Below, in pieces: positions 33,887 through 42,629 of a stretch of DNA of 64,000 nt; the stretch's first letter is position 1, and each line of letters starts with the position of its first letter. The notes beneath the pieces are model-generated. The model was given only the letters and a program-made list of their open reading frames with translations, searched no databases and was not told the origin of the DNA. The stretch lies in the NCBI GenBank assembly GCA_965178655.1, contig OZ238266.1, forward strand, positions 186,001-250,000, given 5' to 3'. A program made the translations under genes and the position numbers. Source of the stretch: GCA-2733415 sp965178655 (lineage in GTDB: Bacteria; Bacteroidota; Bacteroidia; Flavobacteriales; Flavobacteriaceae).

Positions 33887-35593
33887 ATGGAACATTTTAT
33901 CGTATCAGCAAGAAAGTATAGACCACAAACATTTACAGATGTTGTTGGGCAAAAAGCTATTACTAATACTTTAGAAAATGCTATTGAAAATAATCATTTG
34001 GCACAAGCGCTCCTGTTTTGTGGACCTCGTGGTGTTGGTAAAACATCTTGTGCTAGAATTCTTGCAAAAAAAATTAATCACCAAGATGGTCATGCAGATG
34101 AGAATGAAGATTTTGCTTTTAATATCTTTGAACTTGATGCCGCTTCTAATAACTCTGTAGATGACATTAGAAGTTTAATAGATCAGGTGCGCATACCACC
34201 ACAAGTAGGTACTTATAAAGTTTATATTATTGATGAGGTGCACATGTTATCTCAAGCCGCTTTTAATGCCTTTTTAAAAACATTAGAAGAACCTCCTAAA
34301 CATGCTATTTTTATATTAGCAACCACTGAAAAGCATAAAATAATACCAACCATATTATCACGTTGTCAGATTTTTGACTTTAAGCGTATTACTGTTAAAG
34401 ATGCCGCAAATTACTTGGCTTACATTGCTAAAGAGCAAGGTATTACTGCCAATGATGATGCGCTTCATATCATTGCGCAAAAAGCCGATGGTGCTATGCG
34501 TGATGCGCTATCTATTTTTGATAGAGTTGTTAGTTTTTCTGGTAAAGAATTAACTAGGAAAGCCGTAACCGAAAACTTAAATGTATTGGATTATGATACC
34601 TATTTTAATGCTACAGACTTAATTCTTACAAATAAAATACCTGAATTATTATTACTGTTTAATGAGTGCCTTTCTAAAGGATTTGATGGCCACCATTTTA
34701 TAGCTGGTATTGCATCACATTTTAGAGACTTACTTGTTGGTAAAAACCCTGAAACACTTGAACTCCTAGAAGTAGGACAACAAGCTAAAGAACGCTACTT
34801 AGAACAATCTCAACAAACTAGTCAAGCCTTTTTAATTAAAGGAATTGATATGGCTAATGATTGTGATTTAAAATATAAAGCTAGTAAAAATCAGCGATTA
34901 CTCGTAGAGTTAACCCTTATGCAACTTGCCTCTATCACTTTTGATGGAGAAAAAAAAAAGCATAACCAGTTTATAGTTCCAGCCACATTCTTTATTAACA
35001 CCAATACTCCTAAAAAAACTGTAACAGTAGATACCAAGCAGCCTGTGAGTAGTAAAACTAAAGAAACAACCATAGTAGCGCCTGTTAAAAAAGAACTCCC
35101 TGAATTACCAAAAAAAGTAGCCTCTGGCAAAAGAATATCTGGTCTTTCACTCTCTAGTGTTCGTAAAAAAAACGAGCATCTTATTGCAAAACAATCTGAA
35201 GAGATTAAACATGAAATACTACCTACCGAAGACTTTAAAGAAGAAGACTTAATTAAATACTGGAATGAGTATGTTGCAAAAATCGATGCTAAAGGCGAAA
35301 AAATAATTGCCTCTATCCTATCCATAGACAAACTTGTTGTTAAAGGCACAGTAGTACATATTGAATTGCCTAACGAAACCATGAAAATTGATTTAGAACG
35401 TGCACAACGTGCGCTACTAACCAATTTAAGAAAACGTTTAAGTAATTATGATATAAGTATTGAAATTACTGTGAATGAAAACACTCAAAAGAAGTACATT
35501 TATTCTGCTGCTGATAGATACGAGCAATTCCAAGAGATAAACCCTGCTCTAAATATACTACGAAAAACATTTAATCTAAGTCCTATTGACTAA
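33887..35593 (+). CDS. dnaX: DNA polymerase III subunit gamma/tau
   Basis: 568 residues. The AAA+ core has Walker A GPRGVGKTS near residue 45, Walker B VYIIDEVHML near 112 and the SRC sensor ILSRCQIF near 155. Domain III runs to about residue 350. The tau-type C-terminal part (350-568) is low in complexity, then folded (EEDLIKYWNEYVAKI onward). The four Cys of the zinc module seen in E. coli DnaX between Walker A and DAAS are missing (NHQDGHADENEDFAFN instead). An A10 run at residues 355-358 sits at the end of domain III, and slippage there would stop translation at once. The protein loads the sliding clamp and links core polymerases. miaE follows after 15 bases. Confidence 0.95.
   Translation: MEHFIVSARKYRPQTFTDVVGQKAITNTLENAIENNHLAQALLFCGPRGVGKTSCARILAKKINHQDGHADENEDFAFNIFELDAASNNSVDDIRSLIDQVRIPPQVGTYKVYIIDEVHMLSQAAFNAFLKTLEEPPKHAIFILATTEKHKIIPTILSRCQIFDFKRITVKDAANYLAYIAKEQGITANDDALHIIAQKADGAMRDALSIFDRVVSFSGKELTRKAVTENLNVLDYDTYFNATDLILTNKIPELLLLFNECLSKGFDGHHFIAGIASHFRDLLVGKNPETLELLEVGQQAKERYLEQSQQTSQAFLIKGIDMANDCDLKYKASKNQRLLVELTLMQLASITFDGEKKKHNQFIVPATFFINTNTPKKTVTVDTKQPVSSKTKETTIVAPVKKELPELPKKVASGKRISGLSLSSVRKKNEHLIAKQSEEIKHEILPTEDFKEEDLIKYWNEYVAKIDAKGEKIIASILSIDKLVVKGTVVHIELPNETMKIDLERAQRALLTNLRKRLSNYDISIEITVNENTQKKYIYSAADRYEQFQEINPALNILRKTFNLSPID
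34950..34965 (+). other. A10 slippery run with an immediate -1 stop codon in dnaX
   Basis: Ten A residues (34950-34959) followed by GCATAA. In frame they encode Lys residues. A -1 shift gives Lys, Ala and a TAA stop at 34963-34965, and a +1 shift stops nine codons on. The position resembles the E. coli and Thermus dnaX sites that yield the short gamma subunit. Confidence 0.45.
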
Positions 35594-35608
35594 CCTTATA
35601 CCACTACT

Positions 35609-36193
35609 ATGTTAGGATTAAAACTACCTACCGATCCGAGATGGGTAAACATTGTTGAAAAAAACGTTTCTGAAATATTAACCGACCATGCATTTTGTGA
35701 GCAAAAGGCCGCAAGTACTGCAATTTCTTTAATTGTTGGCTTTCCTGAATACACAGCACTTGTTACTGAAATGGTTGCGCTTGTAAAAGAAGAAATGAGT
35801 CATTTTAAAATGGTACATGACCGTATCATTGCTAGAGGAGAAACTTTAGGAAGAGACCGAAAAGACCATTATGTTATTCAACTCTTAAAATTCTTTCCAA
35901 AAGGCGGTAGTAGAAACACCCAACTGGTACACAGATTACTATATGCAGCACTCATTGAAGCGCGTAGTTGTGAACGGTTTAGACTATTATCAGAAGAATT
36001 GACCAATAAAGATTTAGCTACATTTTACCGAAACTTAATGGTTAGCGAAGCCAATCATTATACAATGTTTTTAGGATTTGCACGCCAATACGGCGATGAT
36101 TTAAGTATTGTAAATAAAAAATGGAATGATTTACTCATCTATGAGGCAAGTATCATGAAAGAACTTGGTGTTTCTGAAACAGTACACGGATAA
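35609..36193 (+). CDS. miaE: tRNA-(ms2io6A)-hydroxylase, MiaE family
   Basis: 194 residues of the ferritin-like di-iron family. Likely iron ligands sit in CEQKAAST, EEMSHFKM, EARSCERF and SEANHYTMF, with two ExxH repeats. MiaE hydroxylates the isopentenyl side chain at tRNA position 37 using oxygen, and some members have other tRNA substrates. It follows dnaX by 15 bases. The oxygen requirement is compatible with the aerobic, cbb3-bearing lifestyle seen elsewhere in the window. Confidence 0.88.
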   Translation: MLGLKLPTDPRWVNIVEKNVSEILTDHAFCEQKAASTAISLIVGFPEYTALVTEMVALVKEEMSHFKMVHDRIIARGETLGRDRKDHYVIQLLKFFPKGGSRNTQLVHRLLYAALIEARSCERFRLLSEELTNKDLATFYRNLMVSEANHYTMFLGFARQYGDDLSIVNKKWNDLLIYEASIMKELGVSETVHG

Positions 36194-36242
36194 TCAATAT
36201 GTTTTTAAATTATTAAAGTGTCATAATACTAATATAAAAGAG

Positions 36243-36250
36243 TACATTTG
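36243..36250 (+). promoter_or_regulatory. Candidate -7 promoter element for the J-domain/KTSC gene
   Basis: TACATTTG matches TAnnTTTG and ends 27 bases before the ATG at 36278. It overlaps the TTG that would otherwise extend the gene upstream, which supports the ATG start. Confidence 0.5.
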
Positions 36251-36277
36251 CACTTTATTTTAAAAAAAAACTCTTTT

Positions 36278-36727
36278 ATGAAACGTATTAATGAATACAA
36301 AAAACTCTTTAACGTAGATAAAGACACCGATTTAAAAAAATTAAAGTCGTCTTATAGAAAACTAGTAAAAGAATGGCATCCAGATAAATTTCAGGAAGAT
36401 GATGATAAAGCCAAGGAGGCAGATGAAATGGGACGTAAAGTTATTGATGGTTACCACTTTTTGGTAAGTATTAATCCCGAAACAATTGCTGCTAACTCTG
36501 AAGCTTACAAGACTACAATAACAACTTCTGGTATTGCAGATTTTCAGCATAAAGGACAAGTATTAGAAATTTCATTTTTAGACGGTAGTACTTATGAATA
36601 CTTTGGAGTAAGTAGAGCTGTTTTTCAAAAATTTGTAAATACTGACAAACAAATGCGTTTTGCAAAAAGAAACTTTTTTACGAGTTTAACTTTTCGCAAG
36701 TCTAAAAGAGACTTAGAAACAGCATAA
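36278..36727 (+). CDS. J-domain protein with C-terminal KTSC-like domain
   Basis: 149 residues from the ATG at 36278. Residues about 1-65 form a J-domain with the HPD tripeptide in KEWHPDKF, which stimulates Hsp70 ATPase. The last 65 residues (VLEISFLDGSTYEYFGVSR, VFQKFV, then KRNFFTSLTFRK) resemble the KTSC domain usually attached to lysyl-tRNA synthetase. The combination suggests an adaptor for DnaK, substrate unknown. The terminator downstream is shared with ppx. Confidence 0.8.
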   Translation: MKRINEYKKLFNVDKDTDLKKLKSSYRKLVKEWHPDKFQEDDDKAKEADEMGRKVIDGYHFLVSINPETIAANSEAYKTTITTSGIADFQHKGQVLEISFLDGSTYEYFGVSRAVFQKFVNTDKQMRFAKRNFFTSLTFRKSKRDLETA

Positions 36728-36746
36728 ACAATTCTAATATATCAAT

Positions 36747-36778
36747 AAAAAAGACCTTATAGTTATAAGGTCTTTTTT
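36747..36778. terminator. Bidirectional intrinsic terminator
   Basis: AAAAAAGACCTTAT and ATAAGGTCTTTTTT pair around AGTT. It lies between the converging KTSC and ppx genes. Confidence 0.9.
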
Positions 36779-37671
36779 ATTTTCTGCTGAGTTGTAGCAT
36801 ATATTGTTTTAATTATCCCATCGGCTAAGCCTATTTTTGGAACATACATTTTTTTTGAGCTTGCCCATTTCATTGCATTTAAATAAATTTGTAATGCCGG
36901 AATAATAACATCTGCCCTATCTGGGTTTAAACCTAATTCCGACACCCTATCTTCATAAGTCATGCTATTATAAAAGTGATATTGTGCATTTAGATAGATA
37001 TATGACAATGGCTTATCATTAGTCTTTCCGGTAAGCTTATGAATTTTATTAATATTTCCTCCAGAGCCAATCATGATAACTCTATCATATATTTTGGTTT
37101 CTTTCTCTATCCAGGTTTCAATGTTTTTCCAGACATCAATATCTTCAGTCTTATTTAGCAAACGTACGGTGCCTATTTTAAATGATTTTGATGCTATTAG
37201 TTGCCCGTTTGAAAAAACAGTAAATTCCGTACTTCCACCACCAACATCAACATACATATAGGTCTTATTAGTATCAATTAGTGTTTTTAAATCTGTTGAC
37301 GCTATAATTTCAGCTTCTTTTTTGCCATCTATAACAATAACATTAATACCACTTTCCTTTTTTATGCGGGCAATAACAGTATCGGCATTTTCTGCTTCAC
37401 GTACTGCTGATGTTGCACAGGCCATATAGCTCACAACATTGTTTGCTTTCATGAGTAATCTAAAAGCATTCATGGTGTCAATCATTTTAATAGTACTTTC
37501 TTCTGATATAGCACCACTTGTAAAGGTATCTTGCCCTAAACGTATTGGAACACGTACCAAAGTGCTTTTTTTAAACTTAACGCCATTACTAGATTCTTTA
37601 ATTACGTTTGTAATTAGCAAACGTACTGCATTAGAGCCAATATCTATAGCTGCATATTTTTCTATTGTCAT
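36763..37671 (-). CDS. ppx: Exopolyphosphatase, Ppx/GppA family
   Basis: 302 residues, only the ASKHA catalytic domains and without the C-terminal HD-type part of E. coli Ppx (513 residues). Motifs are AAIDIGSNAVRLLI at the start, YVDVGGGSTEFTVF near residue 140, and MIGSGGNINKI near 200. It hydrolyses polyphosphate from the end, or converts pppGpp to ppGpp. Its ATG overlaps the ppk1 stop by four bases, so synthesis and breakdown of polyphosphate are coupled. The last codons overlap the terminator. Confidence 0.92.
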   Translation of the reverse strand: MTIEKYAAIDIGSNAVRLLITNVIKESSNGVKFKKSTLVRVPIRLGQDTFTSGAISEESTIKMIDTMNAFRLLMKANNVVSYMACATSAVREAENADTVIARIKKESGINVIVIDGKKEAEIIASTDLKTLIDTNKTYMYVDVGGGSTEFTVFSNGQLIASKSFKIGTVRLLNKTEDIDVWKNIETWIEKETKIYDRVIMIGSGGNINKIHKLTGKTNDKPLSYIYLNAQYHFYNSMTYEDRVSELGLNPDRADVIIPALQIYLNAMKWASSKKMYVPKIGLADGIIKTIYATTQQKIKKTL

Positions 37672-39725
37672 TTAGATATTACTTTTTTAAGATAGTAATT
37701 ATATGTTTCAAATTGTGAGCGCACTGGCTTGTCTCCTGCTTTGCGATATGAATTAGATTGGTCTTTTGAAAACACACGTGCTTTTACTGTATCATTCCAA
37801 CAAATATTAAATGTATCTAATAGCTCTTGTTTAATATCGGTATCATAAATAGGACAACTAACCTCTACTCGTGTTTCAAGGTTTCGAGTCATTAAATCTG
37901 ATGATGAGATGTATATTTTTTCTGTTCCTGAGGCACCAAAAATAAACATTCTTGGATGCTCTAAATACTTATCTACAATACTTATTACCTCAATGTTTTC
38001 ACTCATACCTTTAATTCCGGGTATTAAACAACACATACCTCTAACAATCATTTTAATCTTTACACCAGCAGCACTAGCCTCATATAGCTTATCAATCATT
38101 TTATAACTGGTAATGCTATTAATTTTAATTTTAATCTCAGCAGGCTCACCAGATAGTGCTTTATATATTTCATCTTCAATAAGTTTTACAAAACTAGACT
38201 TTGCATAGTGCGGTGACAACAGCAAATGTTTGTACTTATTTACGACATAATTTGTTTTAAGAAAATTAAATACTTTTTTAAGGTCTTTTAAAACGTCTTG
38301 ATTTGCCGTGAACAAAGTATAATCGGTATATATTTTAGCGGTATTATTATTAAAATTACCGGTACTTATAAATCCGTATAGCTTAATTTTTCCTTTTTCA
38401 ATACGTTCTATTAAGCATACTTTACTATGCACTTTTAAGCCGGGCACACCAAAAATGAGTTTTACCCCTTCATCTTGCATTTTTTGCGCATAATTCATAT
38501 TTGATGTCTCATCAAATCGGGCTTTTAACTCTATTTGTACAGTAACATCTTTTCCGTTTTTTGCAGCATTAATTAGTGAACTTGCAATGTGTGATATTTT
38601 AGCAAGACGATAAATAGTTATTTTAATAGACTTTACTTTAGGGTCCATTGCTGCCTCACGCAAAAATTTTATGACATATGAAAATGAATGATATGGCGAA
38701 TGTTGTAAAAAATCTTTTTGTGCTACTTTTTTAAATAAGTCATCTGTTAGAGAAACGCCTTTTATAGCTACTGGTTTCTGTTTTTCATACAACAAATCTT
38801 CCCTACCTAAGCTAGGAAAATCCATGTAGTCACGCCTAAAGTGATATCGCCCACCAGGAATAACACTATCGCTAGGTGTTGCGCCCATTTTAGCCATTAA
38901 AAAACGAAGGGTATCTGCTGCAATACTGCTATCATACACAAACCTTACTGGCGTTCCATCGGCTCTATTCTTAACACTTATAGTTAGTTTTTCTAAAAAA
39001 CTTTGTCCTAAATCTGATTCTATATCAAGTTCTGCATCACGGGTAATTTTAATCATGTGTGCCTCAATAGTTTCATACTCAAAAATGTTAAATATACTTG
39101 ATAAGTTATACCTAATTAAATCATCTAAAAGCATAATATTATCCTTTCCGTTAATTTTTGGTAACACTACAAATCTATAAACACTACGCGGAATTTCTAA
39201 TAACGCAAACTGATTTTCAGTTGAGGATAACCTCATTTTTACAGCCAAATATGCGGCCGAGTCTTTTAACCTTGGCATTGGTGTATCATCCTTTAAAATG
39301 ATAGCCATTAATGCAGGGCTTACTTTTTCGGTATAAAAGTCCGTTACAAACTCAACATGTTCTGGGTGTGTAATTTGCTTTTCATTTAATATATAGATGC
39401 CTTCCGTTTCGAGCTGGGCATAAATTTCTTTTAATATTTTTAAACTTGTTGTTTGTTGCTCTATAACTTCCTTTGTGATTAATTCTAACAATTCATCAGC
39501 ACGGTAAACACCTAAAGCTTTTCGGCCGCTTTTTCCGGCATCTAGAATACGCTTTACGGTTGCATATCGCACTTTAAAAAACTCATCTAAGTTATTAGAA
39601 AATATTCCTATAAAACGCAAACGTTCTAATAGCGGTACAGAGTTATCTGCTGCCTCTTGCAATACTCTAGCGTTAAATTGTAACCAACTAAGCTCTCTAT
39701 TTATATATCTATCTTGTTGTTGCAT
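37668..39725 (-). CDS. ppk1: Polyphosphate kinase 1
   Basis: 685 residues, the normal Ppk1 length. The N-terminal domain starts INRELSWLQFNARVLQEA. The C-terminal half has PLD-like folds: KVHSKVCLIER contains the autophosphorylated His (around residue 420), and STGNFNNNTAKIYTDYTLFT follows, with the second His-bearing region around MTRNLETRVEV. It builds polyphosphate from ATP. It is coupled with ppx downstream and starts four bases after pdxH. Confidence 0.96.
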   Translation of the reverse strand: MQQQDRYINRELSWLQFNARVLQEAADNSVPLLERLRFIGIFSNNLDEFFKVRYATVKRILDAGKSGRKALGVYRADELLELITKEVIEQQTTSLKILKEIYAQLETEGIYILNEKQITHPEHVEFVTDFYTEKVSPALMAIILKDDTPMPRLKDSAAYLAVKMRLSSTENQFALLEIPRSVYRFVVLPKINGKDNIMLLDDLIRYNLSSIFNIFEYETIEAHMIKITRDAELDIESDLGQSFLEKLTISVKNRADGTPVRFVYDSSIAADTLRFLMAKMGATPSDSVIPGGRYHFRRDYMDFPSLGREDLLYEKQKPVAIKGVSLTDDLFKKVAQKDFLQHSPYHSFSYVIKFLREAAMDPKVKSIKITIYRLAKISHIASSLINAAKNGKDVTVQIELKARFDETSNMNYAQKMQDEGVKLIFGVPGLKVHSKVCLIERIEKGKIKLYGFISTGNFNNNTAKIYTDYTLFTANQDVLKDLKKVFNFLKTNYVVNKYKHLLLSPHYAKSSFVKLIEDEIYKALSGEPAEIKIKINSITSYKMIDKLYEASAAGVKIKMIVRGMCCLIPGIKGMSENIEVISIVDKYLEHPRMFIFGASGTEKIYISSSDLMTRNLETRVEVSCPIYDTDIKQELLDTFNICWNDTVKARVFSKDQSNSYRKAGDKPVRSQFETYNYYLKKVISK

Positions 39726-39729
39726 TTTT

Positions 39730-40374
39730 TTATGGTGCTATGCGCTCAATTTTCCAAGAATAATCATCCTGTAATTGGTATCGTATTCTATCGTGTAATC
39801 TGTTTGGACGCCCTTGCCAAAATTCTATTTCGGTAGGCGTTACAATGTAGCCTCCCCAATTTTCTGGTCTTGGCACAGGTTTACTGGCATATTCTTTAGT
39901 GAGTTTATTAAGATTTTCTTCTAATTCTTTTTTGCTTACTACGCTACTCTGAGGAGATGCCAAGGCACCTAACTGACTGCCTTTAGGACGAGATTCAAAG
40001 TAACCATCAGAGATGTTTTTTGCAATCTTACTTGCTGTTCCTTTAATAATCACCTGACGCTCTGCGCTATGCCAAAAAAAAGACAGGCATACCTTATTGT
40101 TTTGGGCAATTGCCTTTCCTTTTTCACTATTATAATTGGTGTAAAAAATAAAACCTTCATGGGTATACTTTTTAAGCAGTACTACCCTGTTTTTTGGAAA
40201 ACCATCTAAGCCTATTGTAGAAACAGTCATAGCATTAGCTTCATCAATAGTATCGGCGCTATCAACGTCATAAAACCACGTTTGAAATAATTGCATTGGA
40301 TTATCTGGAACTGTAGCAAGCAGCAATTCAGATTTTTCATAAGACATGCGGTAATTACTTAAATCTTTATTCAT
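39730..40374 (-). CDS. pdxH: Pyridoxamine 5'-phosphate oxidase
   Basis: 214 residues from the ATG at 40374; an in-frame Met 13 codons upstream adds an unusual hydrophobic lead and is less likely. FMN and substrate motifs are present: PKNRVVLLKKY, FYTNYNSEKGKAIAQN, FFWHSAERQVIIKG, and the C-terminal FWQGRPNRLHDRIRY. It makes pyridoxal 5'-phosphate from PNP or PMP with oxygen. Located between rnz and ppk1 in a run of same-strand genes. Confidence 0.95.
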   Translation of the reverse strand: MNKDLSNYRMSYEKSELLLATVPDNPMQLFQTWFYDVDSADTIDEANAMTVSTIGLDGFPKNRVVLLKKYTHEGFIFYTNYNSEKGKAIAQNNKVCLSFFWHSAERQVIIKGTASKIAKNISDGYFESRPKGSQLGALASPQSSVVSKKELEENLNKLTKEYASKPVPRPENWGGYIVTPTEIEFWQGRPNRLHDRIRYQLQDDYSWKIERIAP

Positions 40375-40439
40375 ACATGCAATGTACCTATTTTTTAAAA
40401 AAATAAGGCACAAAAATTACAATGATGTTTTGCTATGTG

Positions 40440-41345
40440 CTAAAAATTAAATGTTTTTCCATCATCTGATAATAACACATTGCTAAAAACCTGACTTGCT
40501 TCCTCTTTAAATTCTAATATTGTGTTATACCGTGTAGAGAAATGTCCTAATATAAGTGTTCCTACATTTGCTTTTAAGGCTATATTAGCTGCTTGTTTTG
40601 CGGTACTGTGTTTGGTTTTATCACATAAAGATAGATGCGCTTCTAAAAATGTACTTTCGTGATACAAAACAGTTGTGTTTTCTATTATTGGTATAATAGA
40701 CTCTGTATAAGCCGTATCACTACAAAAGGCATAACTTTTTATAGGTGATGGACTTGTTGTAAGTAATTTATTAGCTACAGTTTCTCCTTTATTATTTACA
40801 ACATCTTTCCCTAATTGTAAATTTCTATAATCACATTGTGCTATATCGTTATTTAATACGGCATTCATATTAAGTTTTCGGAGGCCTATTTTTTCTTTAA
40901 ACAAAAACCCATTAGTATAAATTCTATGTTTTAAAGGAATAGTGGCTATAGTCAGTTTTTCATCTTCAAAAATAGTTTCGGTTTCTTTACTTTCTAAATC
41001 ATGAAATTTAAGATTAAAACCACCATATGATTTACCTAAAGATAACTGTAACATGATGATGTCTTTTAAACCTTTGGGCCCATATATATGTAAATCGGTT
41101 TCTCTACCTAAAAGTCGGAATGTTGATATTAAGCCAATAAGACCAAAGTAGTGATCGCCATGTAAATGCGATATAAATATATGTTTTATGCGTGAAAACT
41201 TAATTTTGTTTTTTCGCAATTGCACTTGTGTTCCCTCTCCGCAATCAATTAAAAACAGATGTCCTTGTAGTTCTAAAATCTGTGCTGTTGGGTTTGTAAA
41301 TGCTCTTGGAGTGGCACTATAACAGCCTAATATACTTAGTTTCAT
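40440..41345 (-). CDS. rnz: Ribonuclease Z
   Basis: 301 residues. The metallo-beta-lactamase signature is ISHLHGDHYFGL near residue 60, the DCGEGTQ turn precedes it, and FCSDTAYTESI and LGHFSTRYN supply later ligands and the substrate arm. It trims the 3' end of tRNA precursors. Thirty bases separate it from the upstream 107-residue gene, and 65 bases separate it from pdxH. Confidence 0.95.
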   Translation of the reverse strand: MKLSILGCYSATPRAFTNPTAQILELQGHLFLIDCGEGTQVQLRKNKIKFSRIKHIFISHLHGDHYFGLIGLISTFRLLGRETDLHIYGPKGLKDIIMLQLSLGKSYGGFNLKFHDLESKETETIFEDEKLTIATIPLKHRIYTNGFLFKEKIGLRKLNMNAVLNNDIAQCDYRNLQLGKDVVNNKGETVANKLLTTSPSPIKSYAFCSDTAYTESIIPIIENTTVLYHESTFLEAHLSLCDKTKHSTAKQAANIALKANVGTLILGHFSTRYNTILEFKEEASQVFSNVLLSDDGKTFNF

Positions 41346-41375
41346 AGGTGTTCTTAGGCATAAGCCTGTTGTTTT

Positions 41376-41699
41376 CTAAAATCCTAGGTCTCGTTCAATC
41401 TCTTCCATTTCAACCATATCGTGGGCTTCTTGTAAGCTTGGCACAATAACCATTGTTTCTGGTGTTTCATTAAAATTAATTGTTTCAGAAACTATGATAA
41501 AAGATTTTTTTTGAGTTTTGTATGCGGTATAAATCTCCATAAACAACGCATTATTAATATCTGAAATACTTACTGCATTGTTTAATACTAAAATAATATT
41601 TTGTGCTATCGCTGTTGTTTTTAGCGATGTAATAAGTGTTTCAAGAACTGTATTTTCTTGCACAACTACTTTTGTGTTATTTTCTATAGTGCTTTGCAT
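41376..41699 (-). CDS. Hypothetical small cytosolic protein between pyrB and rnz
   Basis: 107 residues. Its ATG overlaps the pyrB stop by one base (TAATG), so it is probably translated by re-initiation. The middle (TTAIAQNIILVLNNAVSISDINNALF, then KKSFIIVSETI) alternates strands and helices like a small alpha/beta sulphate-transporter/anti-sigma antagonist (STAS-like) domain, but I cannot name the family. The C-terminus is acidic (VEMEEIERDLGF). Because of its position it may take part in tRNA processing together with RNase Z, which is inference only. Confidence 0.65.
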   Translation of the reverse strand: MQSTIENNTKVVVQENTVLETLITSLKTTAIAQNIILVLNNAVSISDINNALFMEIYTAYKTQKKSFIIVSETINFNETPETMVIVPSLQEAHDMVEMEEIERDLGF

Positions 41700-42625
41700 T
41701 ATTTAATTTTTGAAGCTAATAAATATAATACTGCCATACGTACTGCTACACCGTTTTCTACTTGATCTAATATTATGGCTTGGTTAGAATCTGCAACATC
41801 ACTTGTAATTTCTACACCTCTATTTATTGGACCAGGGTGCATTATTACAACTTCTTTGTTTAGTGAATTTAACAATTCTTTTGTAACACCATATTGCTGT
41901 GTATATTCTCTTGTTGAAGGGAAATAACTAATATCTAATCTTTCGTTCTGTACACGCAACATATTTGCTGCATCTGCCCATTCTAGTGCTTTACGCAAGT
42001 TAGTTTCTACTTGTACACCTAGCTTTTCAATATGTTTAGGTATTAATGTTTTAGGGCCACAAACCTTTACATTTGCACCTTGCTTTTGTAAAGCAAATAT
42101 GTTTGAAAGTGCTACTCTAGAATGTAAAATATCACCTACAATAACAACATTTTTCCCTGCTACTTCTCCTAAACGTTCTCTAATAGAATATGAATCTAGT
42201 AGTGCTTGTGTTGGATGTTCATGTGTACCATCTCCAGCGTTAATAATACTGGCGTTAATATGTTTTGATAAAAATACGCCTGCACCAGGATTAGGATGAC
42301 GCATAACAACCATATCAACCTTCATTGCTAAGATGTTGTTTACAGTATCTATAAGCGTTTCGCCTTTTTTTACTGATGATTGTGCTGCAGAAAAATTAAC
42401 CACATCTGCCGATAATCTTTTTTCTGCCAATTCAAAAGACAATTTTGTTCTAGTAGAGTTTTCAAAAAATAAGTTGGCAATGGTAATATCTCGTAAAGAA
42501 GGCACTTTTTTTATTGGTCTATTAATGACTTCTTTAAAATGATCTGCTGTTTTAAAAATCAGATCTATATCTGCTGGAGTTAGGTATTTTATGCCTAATA
42601 AATGTTGTACGCTTAATTCGCTCAT
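41699..42625 (-). CDS. pyrB: Aspartate carbamoyltransferase catalytic subunit
   Basis: 308 residues. The carbamoyl-phosphate loop is FFENSTRTKLSFE near residue 52, and the aspartate loop is HPGPINRGVEI near residue 265. HPTQALLDSYSI near 135 is the central signature. It makes carbamoyl aspartate in pyrimidine synthesis. pyrR precedes it by four bases. No pyrI-type regulatory gene is nearby, as usual in organisms with PyrR. Confidence 0.96.
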   Translation of the reverse strand: MSELSVQHLLGIKYLTPADIDLIFKTADHFKEVINRPIKKVPSLRDITIANLFFENSTRTKLSFELAEKRLSADVVNFSAAQSSVKKGETLIDTVNNILAMKVDMVVMRHPNPGAGVFLSKHINASIINAGDGTHEHPTQALLDSYSIRERLGEVAGKNVVIVGDILHSRVALSNIFALQKQGANVKVCGPKTLIPKHIEKLGVQVETNLRKALEWADAANMLRVQNERLDISYFPSTREYTQQYGVTKELLNSLNKEVVIMHPGPINRGVEITSDVADSNQAIILDQVENGVAVRMAVLYLLASKIK

Positions 42626-42629
42626 TGTG

